From Lachnospiraceae bacterium GAM79 (lineage in GTDB: Bacteria; Bacillota; Clostridia; Lachnospirales; Lachnospiraceae): a DNA stretch of 64,000 bases. Of the stretch, positions 38,109-46,118 are shown piece after piece. The stretch's first letter is position 1, and the number at the start of each line of letters is the position of its first letter. Made by a program: the position numbers and the translations under genes. Where the stretch lies: NCBI GenBank assembly GCA_003584705.1, contig AP018536.1, positions 2,480,001 through 2,544,000 on the forward strand, written 5' to 3'. Under the pieces are notes generated by a model. That model worked only from the letters and a program-made list of their open reading frames with translations, was not told the DNA's origin and ran no database searches.

Positions 38109-38147
38109 ATAGGCGTCAAAATCTTTTTACGAGGTTTTGACGTCTTT
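38109..38147 (+). terminator. Terminator after tRNA-Pro copy 1
   Basis: GGCGTCAAAATC pairs with GAGGTTTTGACGTC, followed by TTTTGTTTTG. Confidence 0.65.
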
Positions 38148-38212
38148 TGTTTTGTATTTTATTTGCTGCTTTGGAAAATTGTAGAAAAAATTTGAAAAAT
38201 TTAAAAAATGGC

Positions 38213-38241
38213 TTGCTTTTTATAAAATTCTATGCTATGAT
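38213..38241 (+). promoter_or_regulatory. Promoter of the second tRNA-Pro
   Basis: TTGCTT (38213-38218) and TATGAT (38236-38241) are 17 bases apart. The sequence closely resembles the first promoter, which supports a tandem duplication. Confidence 0.65.
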
Positions 38242-38252
38242 AGTCTTCGTTC

Positions 38253-38327
38253 CGGGGTGTGGCTCAGCTTGGTTAGAGCGCCGTCTTAGGGAGGCGGAGG
38301 TCGCGAGTTCGAATCCCGCCACTCCGA
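38253..38327 (+). tRNA. tRNA-Pro (anticodon AGG), copy 2
   Basis: The 75 bases are identical to copy 1, which starts 226 bases earlier. It has its own promoter and terminator. Confidence 0.95.
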
Positions 38328-38336
38328 TTCATTGTA

Positions 38337-38363
38337 AAGTCCTTGATTTTCAAGGACTTTTTT
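38337..38363 (+). terminator. Terminator after tRNA-Pro copy 2
   Basis: AAGTCCTTG and CAAGGACTT form a 9-bp stem with a short loop, followed by TTTT. Confidence 0.75.
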
Positions 38364-38499
38364 GTGTTACATTTCATGTTGTATCATGGTACTTTTCTGA
38401 TTTCCTCTATGTTTCCTTTTGGTGTTTCCCTATAGCCACATATGCGTATTGAATCTTTCTGCTTGGAAGTCATCGGGGTATACTGTAGAATTTTGGTAG

Positions 38500-38800
38500 A
38501 TTACGCCCCACTATCGAAACACTAACGGGGCTTATCTGAAACATTTTAAAGATTTACGCCCCGCTTTCAGAACGCCAACGGGGCTTATCTGAAACATTTT
38601 AAAGATTTACGCCCCGCTTTCAGAACGCCAACGGGGCTTATCTGAAACATTTTAAGATTTACGCCCCGCTTTCAGAACGCCAACGGGGCTTATCTGAAAC
38701 ATTTTAAAAATTTACGCCCCACTTTCTAAGTTTCAACGGGGCTTAGCACAAAGAAATTATAAATTAAGCCCTAGTACTCAAGATTTAGCGGGGCTTAACA
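38500..38800. repeat. Tandem array of six 53-bp hairpin repeats
   Basis: GCCCC words begin at 38505, 38558, 38611, 38663, 38716 and (as GCCCT) 38768, a period of 52-53 bases. Each unit has GCCCCG...CGGGGC arms about 15 bases apart, then TTATCTGAAACATTTTAAAG. The three central copies are nearly identical; the outer ones have drifted. In the central copies TTTCAGA inside the loop can also pair with TCTGAAA after the stem, so the two pairings interleave. There is no gene inside. It lies between tRNA-Pro and the 3' end of a hydrolase gene. Confidence 0.85.
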
Positions 38801-38835
38801 AACACAATTTCAGCATGCTTATGAGCTCCACTTAA

Positions 38836-39669
38836 TCATCCAGACACTCCTTTCCCATCTACCTCGCTGAAAAATTTTTCTATCAGTCTGTTTACTTCAT
38901 CCGGTTGGTCAGTATTGGAATTATGACCGGCATTTTTTATCCATTTAAGCGGTAAACCTTCTCTCTGATGCCATTTCTTATTATAGCTTTTTGCTGAACC
39001 TGCTTTATCCTTTTCTCCACAGATAAGAAGTGCCGGACAACTGATACGATATGGCAGATCTGCTTTGATTGCCTCAGCAAGCATCCTGTAACCAAAACCG
39101 GCGAGCCTTGCATATTCTTCAGGATCTGAATCATAGGACATCATCATCTTCCGCATAAGATTCTGACCATAATCCGTCTCTGCGCACCCTCTTGACCCTG
39201 CCCTAAGAAGCACTTTCCATGGATATATCTTATATAATGGCTCTGCTCTTTCAAGAAGCCATATTTCCACTGCGGTCATATAAGACTTTTGAAGAGGTGC
39301 GGAATCAATGGAGATAAAGCCTTTTATCTTATCCGGATATAATTCCATATACATTTGAGCCAGATATCCCCCCATAGACTGACCGATAATTATGGGATTA
39401 TAAATTTCTTCTTTTACTAAGATTTCATAAAGCCATTCTGCCATGTCAGACAGACTGTAATTATTCGTAAATGGTCTGGATAATGCATGTGATGGTGCAT
39501 CCCATACAAACACATTCTGTCTCTTCTCAAAATATTCTGTCTGCTTTTCAAAAAGCCTATGGTCTGCCGTAAGTCCCGGTAAAAACACTAACGTAATTTT
39601 CTGCTTGTCTATTATATTTACAAAATAATGAATGCAGCCACAGGGTGTATTATAACTGTTTTCTGTCAT
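38836..39669 (-). CDS. Alpha/beta hydrolase
   Basis: A 277-residue alpha/beta-hydrolase-fold protein with the nucleophile elbow GQSMGG, a late acid in CGEKD and the catalytic His in NAGHNSN. The oxyanion region FLPGLTADHR and the Asp-containing VWDAPSHALS are also typical. There is no signal peptide, so it is cytoplasmic; the substrate (ester, amide or lactone) is unknown. I start at 39669, where AAAGGGG precedes the ATG. Its stop lies about 35 bases from the tandem repeat array. Confidence 0.85.
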   Translation of the reverse strand: MTENSYNTPCGCIHYFVNIIDKQKITLVFLPGLTADHRLFEKQTEYFEKRQNVFVWDAPSHALSRPFTNNYSLSDMAEWLYEILVKEEIYNPIIIGQSMGGYLAQMYMELYPDKIKGFISIDSAPLQKSYMTAVEIWLLERAEPLYKIYPWKVLLRAGSRGCAETDYGQNLMRKMMMSYDSDPEEYARLAGFGYRMLAEAIKADLPYRISCPALLICGEKDKAGSAKSYNKKWHQREGLPLKWIKNAGHNSNTDQPDEVNRLIEKFFSEVDGKGVSG

Positions 39670-39749
39670 TTCCCGTCCCCTTTCCATAAACCATTTCCCA
39701 ATGATTTATCCTTCATATGCCACCTTCATTGACCGATTAACAGAAGACC

Positions 39750-40042
39750 TCATTGGATATCGCATTGACCTGCCTTAGCTTGTTTATAAAGCAGACCGCT
39801 TTTAATAAACAATAATAAGAACATTACGGTTATCGCATACGGCTCTCTTGCCATAGCCAAAAACAAAACAGCAATTATACTAAGTCCTACAGACAAAGCG
39901 GTAATTATCTTTTTACCTTGTTCAAATTTGAAATAGACCATCAGTATTTTTACAATTCCTATAATCGTTAAACTAACAAACAATGCCCAATAACCACTGA
40001 AATGATGCTTAACTGAATGGCATTGGTCATTTCTTTATCCAT
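39750..40042 (-). pseudogene. Small membrane protein gene with a frameshift
   Basis: A good start (GAGGAG then ATG at 40042) opens MDKEMTNAIQLSIISVVIG and stops soon after. In the next frame ALFVSLTIIGIVKILMVYF continues directly to a stop at 39750. One missing base in the GGG run near 39988 explains the break. Together they would make a protein of about 97 residues with three membrane helices. It may be a true pseudogene, a phase-variable site or a sequencing error. I do not recognise the family. Confidence 0.6.
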
Positions 40043-40080
40043 GTGTTTTCTCCTCTGTTCTATACCTCATTGATTACTGA

Positions 40081-40121
40081 TTTTTAAAATTCCGCAAACC
40101 TTTCCCGGCTTGCGGAATCTT
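40081..40121 (-). terminator. Terminator of the threonine aldolase gene
   Basis: On the minus strand ATTCCGCAAGCC pairs with GGTTTGCGGAAT, followed by TTTAAAAA. Confidence 0.65.
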
Positions 40122-40130
40122 CCAAACATA

Positions 40131-41174
40131 TTATAATTTTTCCACGCACCGGATCAGTGCATCCACATTTTCTTCCTTCGTGGCCCAACCGGTACAGAAT
40201 CGCACGCAGCTGTGTGTGGCATCGATCCGCTGGTCATAGCTGTACTCAAACTGTTCTGAAATCTTTGCCAGGTGTGCATCCGGAACAATGACGAAGATCT
40301 GGTTCGTCCGGTTGGGTGCCAGATATGTGTAACCCTTTGCCGTAAATGCTTCCCGCAGCTTCTCCGCCATGGCAATGGCATGGGCGGAGATCTCCTGATA
40401 GAGACCATCTGTAAAAAGCGCATCAAACTGCAGCCCCAGCAGTCTTCCCTTGGCCAGCATGCCGCCGTTCTGCTTGATGAGATATCGGAAATCCTGTGCA
40501 AGCTCCGGGTTTTTGATCACTACTGCTTCTCCGAACAATGCGCCGACCTTGGTTCCACCAATATAAAACACATCACAAAGCGCAGCGATATCCGGCAATG
40601 TCAGATCGTTGTCCGGTGCTGCCAGTCCGTAACCCAGTCTGGCACCGTCTAAGAACAGATACAGTCCGTATTTGTGACAGGTCTCGGACAGAGCGGTCAG
40701 CTCTGCTTTACTGTAAATGGTTCCCACCTCGGTAGGATTGGAAATATATACCATTTTCGGCTGTACCATATGCTCAAAGCTACCGTTGTGAATATGGGCT
40801 TCATAAGCCTCTGCTACCTGCGCTGCCGTGATCTTACCGTCAGGGCTTTCTAATCCCAGTACCTTATGTCCGCAGGCTTCCACCGCACCGGTCTCATGGA
40901 CATTGATATGTCCTGTAACAGCGCAGAGTACGCCCTGGTGCCTGCGAAGTGCCGCATTGATCACAGTGACATTGGTCTGGGTTCCACCTACCAGAAAATG
41001 TACTGCCAGGCTGTCATCCCCACAGGCCTTACGGATCTTCTTGCGCGCCTCTTCACAGTATTTGTCCTCACTGTAGCCCGGTGTCTGCTCCATATTGGTC
41101 TGCACCAGACGTTCCAACACTTTCGGATGTGCTCCCTCATTATAGTCACACTGAAATAAAATCTTATCGCTCAT
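40131..41174 (-). CDS. Low-specificity threonine aldolase
   Basis: A 347-residue PLP enzyme that splits threonine or allo-threonine to glycine and acetaldehyde. The fold-type I features are seen: VHFLVGGTQTNVT near residue 60, the FLDGARLGYGLA segment with the PLP-ring Asp, and the PLP Lys in IGGTKVGALFGE. The ATG follows an in-frame stop two codons upstream, which fixes the start. The strong GGAGG is about 27 bases away, so the ribosome site is not obvious. It is a single gene with its own terminator. Confidence 0.92.
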   Translation of the reverse strand: MSDKILFQCDYNEGAHPKVLERLVQTNMEQTPGYSEDKYCEEARKKIRKACGDDSLAVHFLVGGTQTNVTVINAALRRHQGVLCAVTGHINVHETGAVEACGHKVLGLESPDGKITAAQVAEAYEAHIHNGSFEHMVQPKMVYISNPTEVGTIYSKAELTALSETCHKYGLYLFLDGARLGYGLAAPDNDLTLPDIAALCDVFYIGGTKVGALFGEAVVIKNPELAQDFRYLIKQNGGMLAKGRLLGLQFDALFTDGLYQEISAHAIAMAEKLREAFTAKGYTYLAPNRTNQIFVIVPDAHLAKISEQFEYSYDQRIDATHSCVRFCTGWATKEENVDALIRCVEKL

Positions 41175-41311
41175 TTTTTATTGACACCGCCGTGACAGTG
41201 TATTTCCTCCAACGTTATTTATATTTTAGCTTTTTCTATTTGCTAACTCTTTACATTTTCGATTGTTTCTATCTTATTTGATTCTCCAGACTTTCTGTTA
41301 CTCAAATTCAG

Positions 41312-42766
41312 TCAGTCCTTTGTCTCCAGAACCCTTACCAGATATTCCCACACTCTCTTCGTGGAAGATATGCTTAAGGTCTCCTCGGTCGTATGAATAT
41401 CCTTCATATCCGGTCCCATGGATACACAGTCAAGGTCTGAGATTTTGCTGCCTAACAGTCCGCACTCCAGTCCTGCATGGATAGCCTCCACCCTGGGCTC
41501 AGTGCCGTACATTTCCGCATACAGCTTCACCATTTTTTCCCGCAACGGAGAATGCACACGGTATTTCCAGCCGGGATAATCTCCGGTCACCACGTAATCG
41601 CCGCCTGTCAGTTCCACCAGTGCAGAAAGCTTTGCGATCAGGTTATCCTTCTCACTTTCCACGCTGCTTCTGACAGAATACTCTGCCCGCAAAACTTCCA
41701 CATCTGCTTTCAGTATACCCAGATTCAGAGAAGTCTGTACCAGCCCCGGCATATCTGCGCTCATCGCCTGTACGCCGTTGGGAGTCGCCTGCAAAAAGGC
41801 TGCCACACGTTTTGTAGCTTCCGGCGCAGCACAGGTGATTGTCTCTGCAGTGTCTGCTAATCTTTTTGCGGTTACCTTTACGTCCGGATCCTTGGTGGCA
41901 AGTTCGTCACCCAGTTCTGCTTCCAAAGCTGCTACCTGCTGCTCTAAGCTTTCTGTATCTTTTTCCTCTACTACGACTACTGCTTTCGTCTGTCTGGGGA
42001 TGGCATTGTCTGCCAGTCCTCCGTCCGCAGATACCAGTCCTACAGGCATTTTCTCAGACAGCTTCCACAGAAGTCTTCCCAGGATACAATTGGAATTGCC
42101 TCTTTCCTTATGTATCTCTCCGCCGGAATGTCCTCCTAAGAGGCCGGAGACTTCCACCTCATAGCGCACGCCCGTAAGCTCCTGTTTTTTCATCGGGAAA
42201 CGGCAGTTCACTCTGGCACCACCGGCACAGCTGGTCAGGAAAATGCCTTCGTCCTCGGAATCCAGATTGATCATACGATGACCCTGTAACATAGACAGGT
42301 CAATCTCTCTGGCTCCGTCCATACCGACTTCCTCATCCACCGTAATGATGACTTCCAAACGGGGATGCCTGATGTCCTCGGAATCCAATAATGCCAGTGC
42401 ATAAGCCACAGCAATACCATCATCGCCGCCGAGGCTGGTATTCTCCGCATAGACGCTGTCTCCGTCGATCCCTACCTTCAGTCCTTCCGTCTTCATATCC
42501 ATGGTGCAATCCGGTGTCTGCACCGCTACCATGTCCATATGTCCCTGCAGGATCACCACCGGTTCCTTCTCGTATCCGGGAGTTGCCTCCTTGACCATAA
42601 TGACATTTTTCATAGCATCCTGTATATAGAAAAGCTTATGTGCTTTCGCAAAGTCCACCAGGAAATCGCTGATCTGATCCACATTGCCGGAGCCGTGAGG
42701 GATCTTCGTGATCTCTTCAAAATAGTAAAATACTTTCTTCGGTTCTAAGTTCGATAAAACACCCAT
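41312..42766 (-). CDS. pepD: Aminoacyl-histidine dipeptidase (peptidase D, M20 family)
   Basis: A 484-residue zinc dipeptidase. Metal-binding and catalytic motifs are QGHMDMVA, SLGGDDGIAVAY and VDEEVGMDGA, with the later AIHAGLECG His. This is the PepD type, which hydrolyses carnosine-like and other dipeptides in the cytoplasm. I choose the ATG at 42766, 7 bases after GAGGA; the ATG two codons earlier is too close. The gene is monocistronic. Confidence 0.93.
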   Translation of the reverse strand: MGVLSNLEPKKVFYYFEEITKIPHGSGNVDQISDFLVDFAKAHKLFYIQDAMKNVIMVKEATPGYEKEPVVILQGHMDMVAVQTPDCTMDMKTEGLKVGIDGDSVYAENTSLGGDDGIAVAYALALLDSEDIRHPRLEVIITVDEEVGMDGAREIDLSMLQGHRMINLDSEDEGIFLTSCAGGARVNCRFPMKKQELTGVRYEVEVSGLLGGHSGGEIHKERGNSNCILGRLLWKLSEKMPVGLVSADGGLADNAIPRQTKAVVVVEEKDTESLEQQVAALEAELGDELATKDPDVKVTAKRLADTAETITCAAPEATKRVAAFLQATPNGVQAMSADMPGLVQTSLNLGILKADVEVLRAEYSVRSSVESEKDNLIAKLSALVELTGGDYVVTGDYPGWKYRVHSPLREKMVKLYAEMYGTEPRVEAIHAGLECGLLGSKISDLDCVSMGPDMKDIHTTEETLSISSTKRVWEYLVRVLETKD

Positions 42767-42893
42767 TTTCATTTCCTCGTTTCTGCGCTTTTATAGAGAA
42801 CAAAGTGCACTTTCAGTATAAATATTTGTCATTTTTCTGTCAAGGAAACAATCCGAAGCATTCGCAGAACGCAGTTTGCATGGCTTTGAATAG

Positions 42894-44225
42894 TTATGCA
42901 TAATGATATTTTTTTCTCTTGGCGATCAGGAATCCTATTGTCACAAACAGTGCCAGGAACTCTGCCAGTACGATGGACAGCCATACACCGGTAATGCCGA
43001 TCAGTTTCGGCAGGATCAGCACGATGACGATCTGGAACACGAAGGTACGCAGGAAAGAGATTGCTGCGGATACGGCTCCGTTGTTCAGGGCTGTGAAGAA
43101 GGAGGAACCCCACACGTTCATGCCGCGGACCATGAAAGCAATGGCATAGATCCGAAATCCCCAGGTGGTCATCTCCAATAACTCCTGATCGTAGTTTGCG
43201 AAGATTTTTACTAACGGTCCGGCCAGAATCTGAGAAGCGGTCAGCAGAATCACACCGCCGGCCGAGATAATGACCAGACTTTTCCGGCAAAGATTTTTCA
43301 GTTCCGCATGATTGCCCGCACCGTAATGGAAGCTGACGATAGGAGCAGATCCCAGGGAATATCCCAGATACAAGGTCATGAAAATAATGTCCACGTACAT
43401 GATGATGCCGTAAGCCGCCACACCATTCTCGCCTGCTGCTTCCATCAGCTGGAAGTTATACAGGATGCTAACGATAGAGGTAGAGATATTTGTCACCAGC
43501 TCAGAAGATCCGTTGGTCACAGTCTGCCAGATGACTTTTCCATGCCACTTCGCCTTCCCCAGCTGCAGTAAGCTGCCGTTCTCTCTGGAAAAATAGATTA
43601 CAGGGATGATTCCGCCGACGAGCTGTCCCGCTGCGGTAGCCAGTGCTGCTCCCACCAGTCCCAAAGGAAATGCCACGATCAACACATAGTCTAACACCGC
43701 ATTGGTCAGTCCTGCGATCACATTTACCTTTAAACTCAAAGTCGGCTTCTCCGCTGCGATAAAAAAGCTCTGGAACAAATACTGCATAACAAATGCCGGG
43801 GAGGACAAAAACAAGATTCTGGAATAACGCACGCAGTCCGCTTCCAGTTCTCCGTTTGCTCCCAGTGCCAGTGCGATCTGCGGTGCCAAAACAAAACAGA
43901 TGAATCCCACCACGATTGACACCGCCAGTGTCACATATACGATCAGCGAAAAAAATTCGTTAGCCAGTTCCTTTTTCCCTTCTCCCAGCGTCATGGAGAC
44001 CACGGCGCTTCCTCCGGTACCTGCCATGAATCCAAGAGTTCCCACACCCATCAGCACCGGCATCACCAGATTCAGGGCGGCGAAAGGCGTCTTTCCCACA
44101 TAGTTGGATACAAAAAAGCCATCGACGATACTGTACACCGAAGTACATAACAACATTAAAATGGAAGGTGCCACGAAACGCAGCAGCCGTTTATAACTAA
44201 AATGATCAGATAACTGTATTTTCAT
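42894..44225 (-). CDS. MATE family efflux transporter
   Basis: A 443-residue membrane protein with twelve hydrophobic helices. The first helix segment LMLLCTSVYSIVDGFFVSNYVG and the GVGTLGFMAGTGGSAVV loop are typical of MATE exporters. It is encoded about 110 bases downstream of a MarR regulator on the same strand, with the MarR operators visible at the promoter, so drug- or metabolite-induced efflux is likely. I start at the ATG at 44225 (GAGG upstream). Confidence 0.88.
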   Translation of the reverse strand: MKIQLSDHFSYKRLLRFVAPSILMLLCTSVYSIVDGFFVSNYVGKTPFAALNLVMPVLMGVGTLGFMAGTGGSAVVSMTLGEGKKELANEFFSLIVYVTLAVSIVVGFICFVLAPQIALALGANGELEADCVRYSRILFLSSPAFVMQYLFQSFFIAAEKPTLSLKVNVIAGLTNAVLDYVLIVAFPLGLVGAALATAAGQLVGGIIPVIYFSRENGSLLQLGKAKWHGKVIWQTVTNGSSELVTNISTSIVSILYNFQLMEAAGENGVAAYGIIMYVDIIFMTLYLGYSLGSAPIVSFHYGAGNHAELKNLCRKSLVIISAGGVILLTASQILAGPLVKIFANYDQELLEMTTWGFRIYAIAFMVRGMNVWGSSFFTALNNGAVSAAISFLRTFVFQIVIVLILPKLIGITGVWLSIVLAEFLALFVTIGFLIAKRKKYHYA

Positions 44226-44335
44226 AATAACCTCATGCCTTACTATTACCCGCATGCCTTCCGGCACTTTCTCAACAGATACTTCTGCGCATTATGCAGG
44301 CATCGTTTTCGTGTCATCATCGGAGGTTCCTGCGA

Positions 44336-44812
44336 TCACGCGGGATCCCCTTGTCTTGTCAGTTCCTCTATTTCTTCTCGGAAAAATTCCGTATGTTTTT
44401 TCATAGTTTTCAGTAATATTTCTGCCTCCTGCTCTCCTATCGCCGCCAATGCCCGGCGCTCCGCATCCATCAGCGGAACCACGATCCTCTCCACAGTCTC
44501 TTTCCCCTTCTCTGTGAGATATATCCTCTTATTCTTGCGGTTGTCTTCCTCCGCCCGCAGAATAAGCAGACCTTCCTCCGTCATATTTTTCAGTGCGGAA
44601 TTCACTGTCTGGGGCGTGTAGAACCAATAGTCGCAGATCTCCCTCTGGGTAAACGCCTCTTTTTCCCGTTCCCGGATACAATACAGAATCCAGAAAGCCG
44701 TCTCCGACAGATTACAGTTTTTTGCATAGACCCGGTACAGGTCATCCATCTCTTTGATCAGCTGATTGTACAATGTGATCTGCGCAAAAGATTTTCTGCT
44801 TTCCTCTTCCAT
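44336..44812 (-). CDS. MarR family transcriptional regulator
   Basis: A 158-residue winged-helix regulator: TQREICDYWFYTPQTVNSALKNM is the recognition region and LRAEEDNRKNKRIYLTEKG is the wing (both seen as family pattern). It is first in an operon with the MATE exporter and lies 46 bases from a promoter that carries two matching palindromes, so it probably represses its own operon until a ligand binds. AGGAGG precedes the ATG. Confidence 0.9.
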   Translation of the reverse strand: MEEESRKSFAQITLYNQLIKEMDDLYRVYAKNCNLSETAFWILYCIREREKEAFTQREICDYWFYTPQTVNSALKNMTEEGLLILRAEEDNRKNKRIYLTEKGKETVERIVVPLMDAERRALAAIGEQEAEILLKTMKKHTEFFREEIEELTRQGDPA

Positions 44813-44857
44813 ATCGCTTTCCTCCTGTAACTACATCGTTGCATCTGTTTGTTTTTA

Positions 44858-44907
44858 TCCGAAATCGGACTAAGCGGCATTATAATCCGAAATCGGATTA
44901 TTGTCAA
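44858..44907 (-). promoter_or_regulatory. MarR-MATE promoter with two palindromic operators
   Basis: On the minus strand a consensus TTGACA (44902-44907) and TATAAT (44879-44884) are exactly 17 bases apart. The spacer contains the palindrome AATCCGATTTCGGATT (44884-44899), and TCCGATTTCGGA recurs at 44858-44869 just after the -10 box. Binding at either would block RNA polymerase. The sites are seen; the MarR assignment is inferred. Confidence 0.8.
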
Positions 44908-44912
44908 CCCAT

Positions 44913-44959
44913 AAAAAAATACGCAAAACTGACACTTCTCATTGTGTCCTTGAGCGTAT
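44913..44959 (-). terminator. Terminator facing the MarR promoter
   Basis: On the minus strand ATACGC...GCGTAT and GGACAC...GTGTC form an imperfect hairpin followed by seven T. There is no protein gene upstream on this strand, so it may end a non-coding RNA made from 44960-45070. Confidence 0.65.
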
Positions 44960-45070
44960 CGTTATATAATAACTTTGGCATCAGTTCCGGGAGGAGTGCG
45001 GTTCGCCCGTATCGCCAGTGTCTAGGTTCACCTTATTGAATATCCCGTAGAACACTCGGCGGCTGATGCT
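44960..45070. ncRNA. Candidate structured non-coding RNA, orientation uncertain
   Basis: GGCATCAG (44977-44984) and CTGATGCT (45063-45070) close a region with two further hairpins: CGGG/CCCG (44988-45009) and GCCAGTGT-CTA/TAG-AACACTCGGC (about 45014-45061), a three-way junction. A plus-strand promoter, TTGTGT (44942-44947) with TATAAT (44965-44970), would start exactly at GGCATCAG. A strong minus-strand terminator (44913-44959) argues for the opposite direction, for which I find no good promoter. I cannot name the family; a 6S-type RNA is one possibility. Confidence 0.45.
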
Positions 45071-45148
45071 ATTCTGAAATATTCTGTTTTTCAAAATTAC
45101 TGTTTTATATTACCCCAACACACTACTATTACTTCTTTCTTTTTATAT

Positions 45149-45197
45149 GTAATATTACGTATTATTTATTGACATACGTAATATTACATATTACAAT
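45149..45197 (+). promoter_or_regulatory. hicAB promoter with paired GTAATATTAC operators
   Basis: TTGACA (45169-45174) and TACAAT (45192-45197) are 17 bases apart. The palindrome GTAATATTAC occurs at 45149-45158 and at 45178-45187, the second inside the spacer. This is where the HicB antitoxin would be expected to bind to repress its operon. Confidence 0.75.
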
Positions 45198-45227
45198 GGT
45201 TTTGAGGTTGAAAAGGAGATACCAAAG

Positions 45228-45416
45228 ATGCCAATGACCTCACAGGAGATGATCAAACTCCTACTAAGAAACGGTTTTACGGTTACCAGCCAAAATGGCT
45301 CCCATGTAAAACTGAAGAACACAGACACTCATAAAACCGTTATCGTTCCTTATCATTGCAGAGGCATAAAAAAAGGCCTGGAACAGGCAATACTAAAACA
45401 GGCCGGCTTAAAATAA
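45228..45416 (+). CDS. hicA: HicA family toxin (mRNA interferase)
   Basis: A 62-residue protein of the HicA type: a small double-stranded-RNA-binding fold that cleaves mRNA and halts translation. The catalytic His lies in NGSHVKLKN, with the conserved IVPYHCRGIKKGL after it. It comes first in the operon, as usual, and is followed 23 bases later by hicB. AAGGAG precedes the ATG. Confidence 0.92.
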   Translation: MPMTSQEMIKLLLRNGFTVTSQNGSHVKLKNTDTHKTVIVPYHCRGIKKGLEQAILKQAGLK

Positions 45417-45439
45417 CAGCCACAGTAAGGAGAATAAGA

Positions 45440-45835
45440 ATGAAAAAACTTTTTTATCCAGCACTTTTCCATAAAGCGGAAGAAGGAGGATTTTGGATCA
45501 CCTTCCCAGATTTTCCCGAATGCATGACGCAGGGGGAAAATATGCAGAACGCCTACGAAATGGCATGGGATGCGCTTGGTCTTGCCGTAGTCTCCCGTAT
45601 AGAGAATAGGGAATCTCTTCCCCCCGCCACAGAGCCCTACGCCATCACCGCAGTTTCCGATACCTTCTGTATAATTGTGCCCTTTGACCTCATAGCATAC
45701 CAGAAAAAGCATAACTCCAAAGCCATCAAAAAAACTCTTTCCATTCCTGAATGGCTGAATGAAGCTGCTACAGACATGAATGTAAATTTTTCACAGGTAT
45801 TGCAGGATGCTCTTCTTCAAAAATTGAACCAATAA
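45440..45835 (+). CDS. hicB: HicB family antitoxin
   Basis: A 131-residue antitoxin that binds HicA and the operon promoter. The N-terminal partial RNase-H-like fold is visible (YPALFHKAEEGGFWITFPDFP, then MTQGENMQNAYEMAWDAL), and the C-terminal part (SIPEWLNEAATDMNVNFSQVL) resembles a ribbon-helix-helix DNA-binding tail. I start at the ATG at 45440 with AAGGAG upstream; the longer open frame begins inside hicA without a ribosome site. Confidence 0.92.
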   Translation: MKKLFYPALFHKAEEGGFWITFPDFPECMTQGENMQNAYEMAWDALGLAVVSRIENRESLPPATEPYAITAVSDTFCIIVPFDLIAYQKKHNSKAIKKTLSIPEWLNEAATDMNVNFSQVLQDALLQKLNQ

Positions 45836-45892
45836 AACATGTTGCATTCCATGTTGCATTTTGCAAACTATTACGTCAAAATACAAAAAATC

Positions 45893-45934
45893 AAAATGCG
45901 CAAAGACCCATTTCTACAGGTTTTTGCGCATTTT
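45893..45934. terminator. Bidirectional terminator between hicB and tRNA-Gly
   Basis: AAAATGCGCAAAGACC and GGTTTTTGCGCATTTT form a long stem with A and T runs at both edges, so it can end hicAB from the left and tRNA-Gly from the right. Confidence 0.75.
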
Positions 45935-45947
45935 CTATAAATATAAA

Positions 45948-46018
45948 AGCAGATAACGGGAATCGAACCCGCCTTTCCAGCTTGGGAAGCTAGCGTTCTA
46001 CCGATGAACCATATCTGC
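45948..46018 (-). tRNA. tRNA-Gly (anticodon CCC)
   Basis: On the minus strand acceptor arms GCAGATA/TATCTGC, anticodon stem CTAGC/GCTGG with loop TTCCCAA, and T arm with TTCGATT all fold; U73 is as expected for bacterial tRNA-Gly. The anticodon CCC reads GGG. Confidence 0.93.
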
Positions 46019-46118
46019 AAAGGAACATAAGATATTATACTCCATGTTCCTTTATTTTGCCAGTCCTAATTTTTACTATTTTTACATTTTTACCATTTTA
46101 CTTATTTGCTTATCCTTT

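Noticed and set aside
38147-38452. 101-codon open frame spanning the second tRNA-Pro
   Set aside because: It runs through the tRNA and its terminator and has no coding features.
38500-38800. CRISPR array
   Set aside because: The units including the would-be spacers are nearly identical and no cas genes are in the window.
45353-45712. 119-codon open frame opposite hicA/hicB
   Set aside because: It is antisense to both toxin-antitoxin genes and has no ribosome site.
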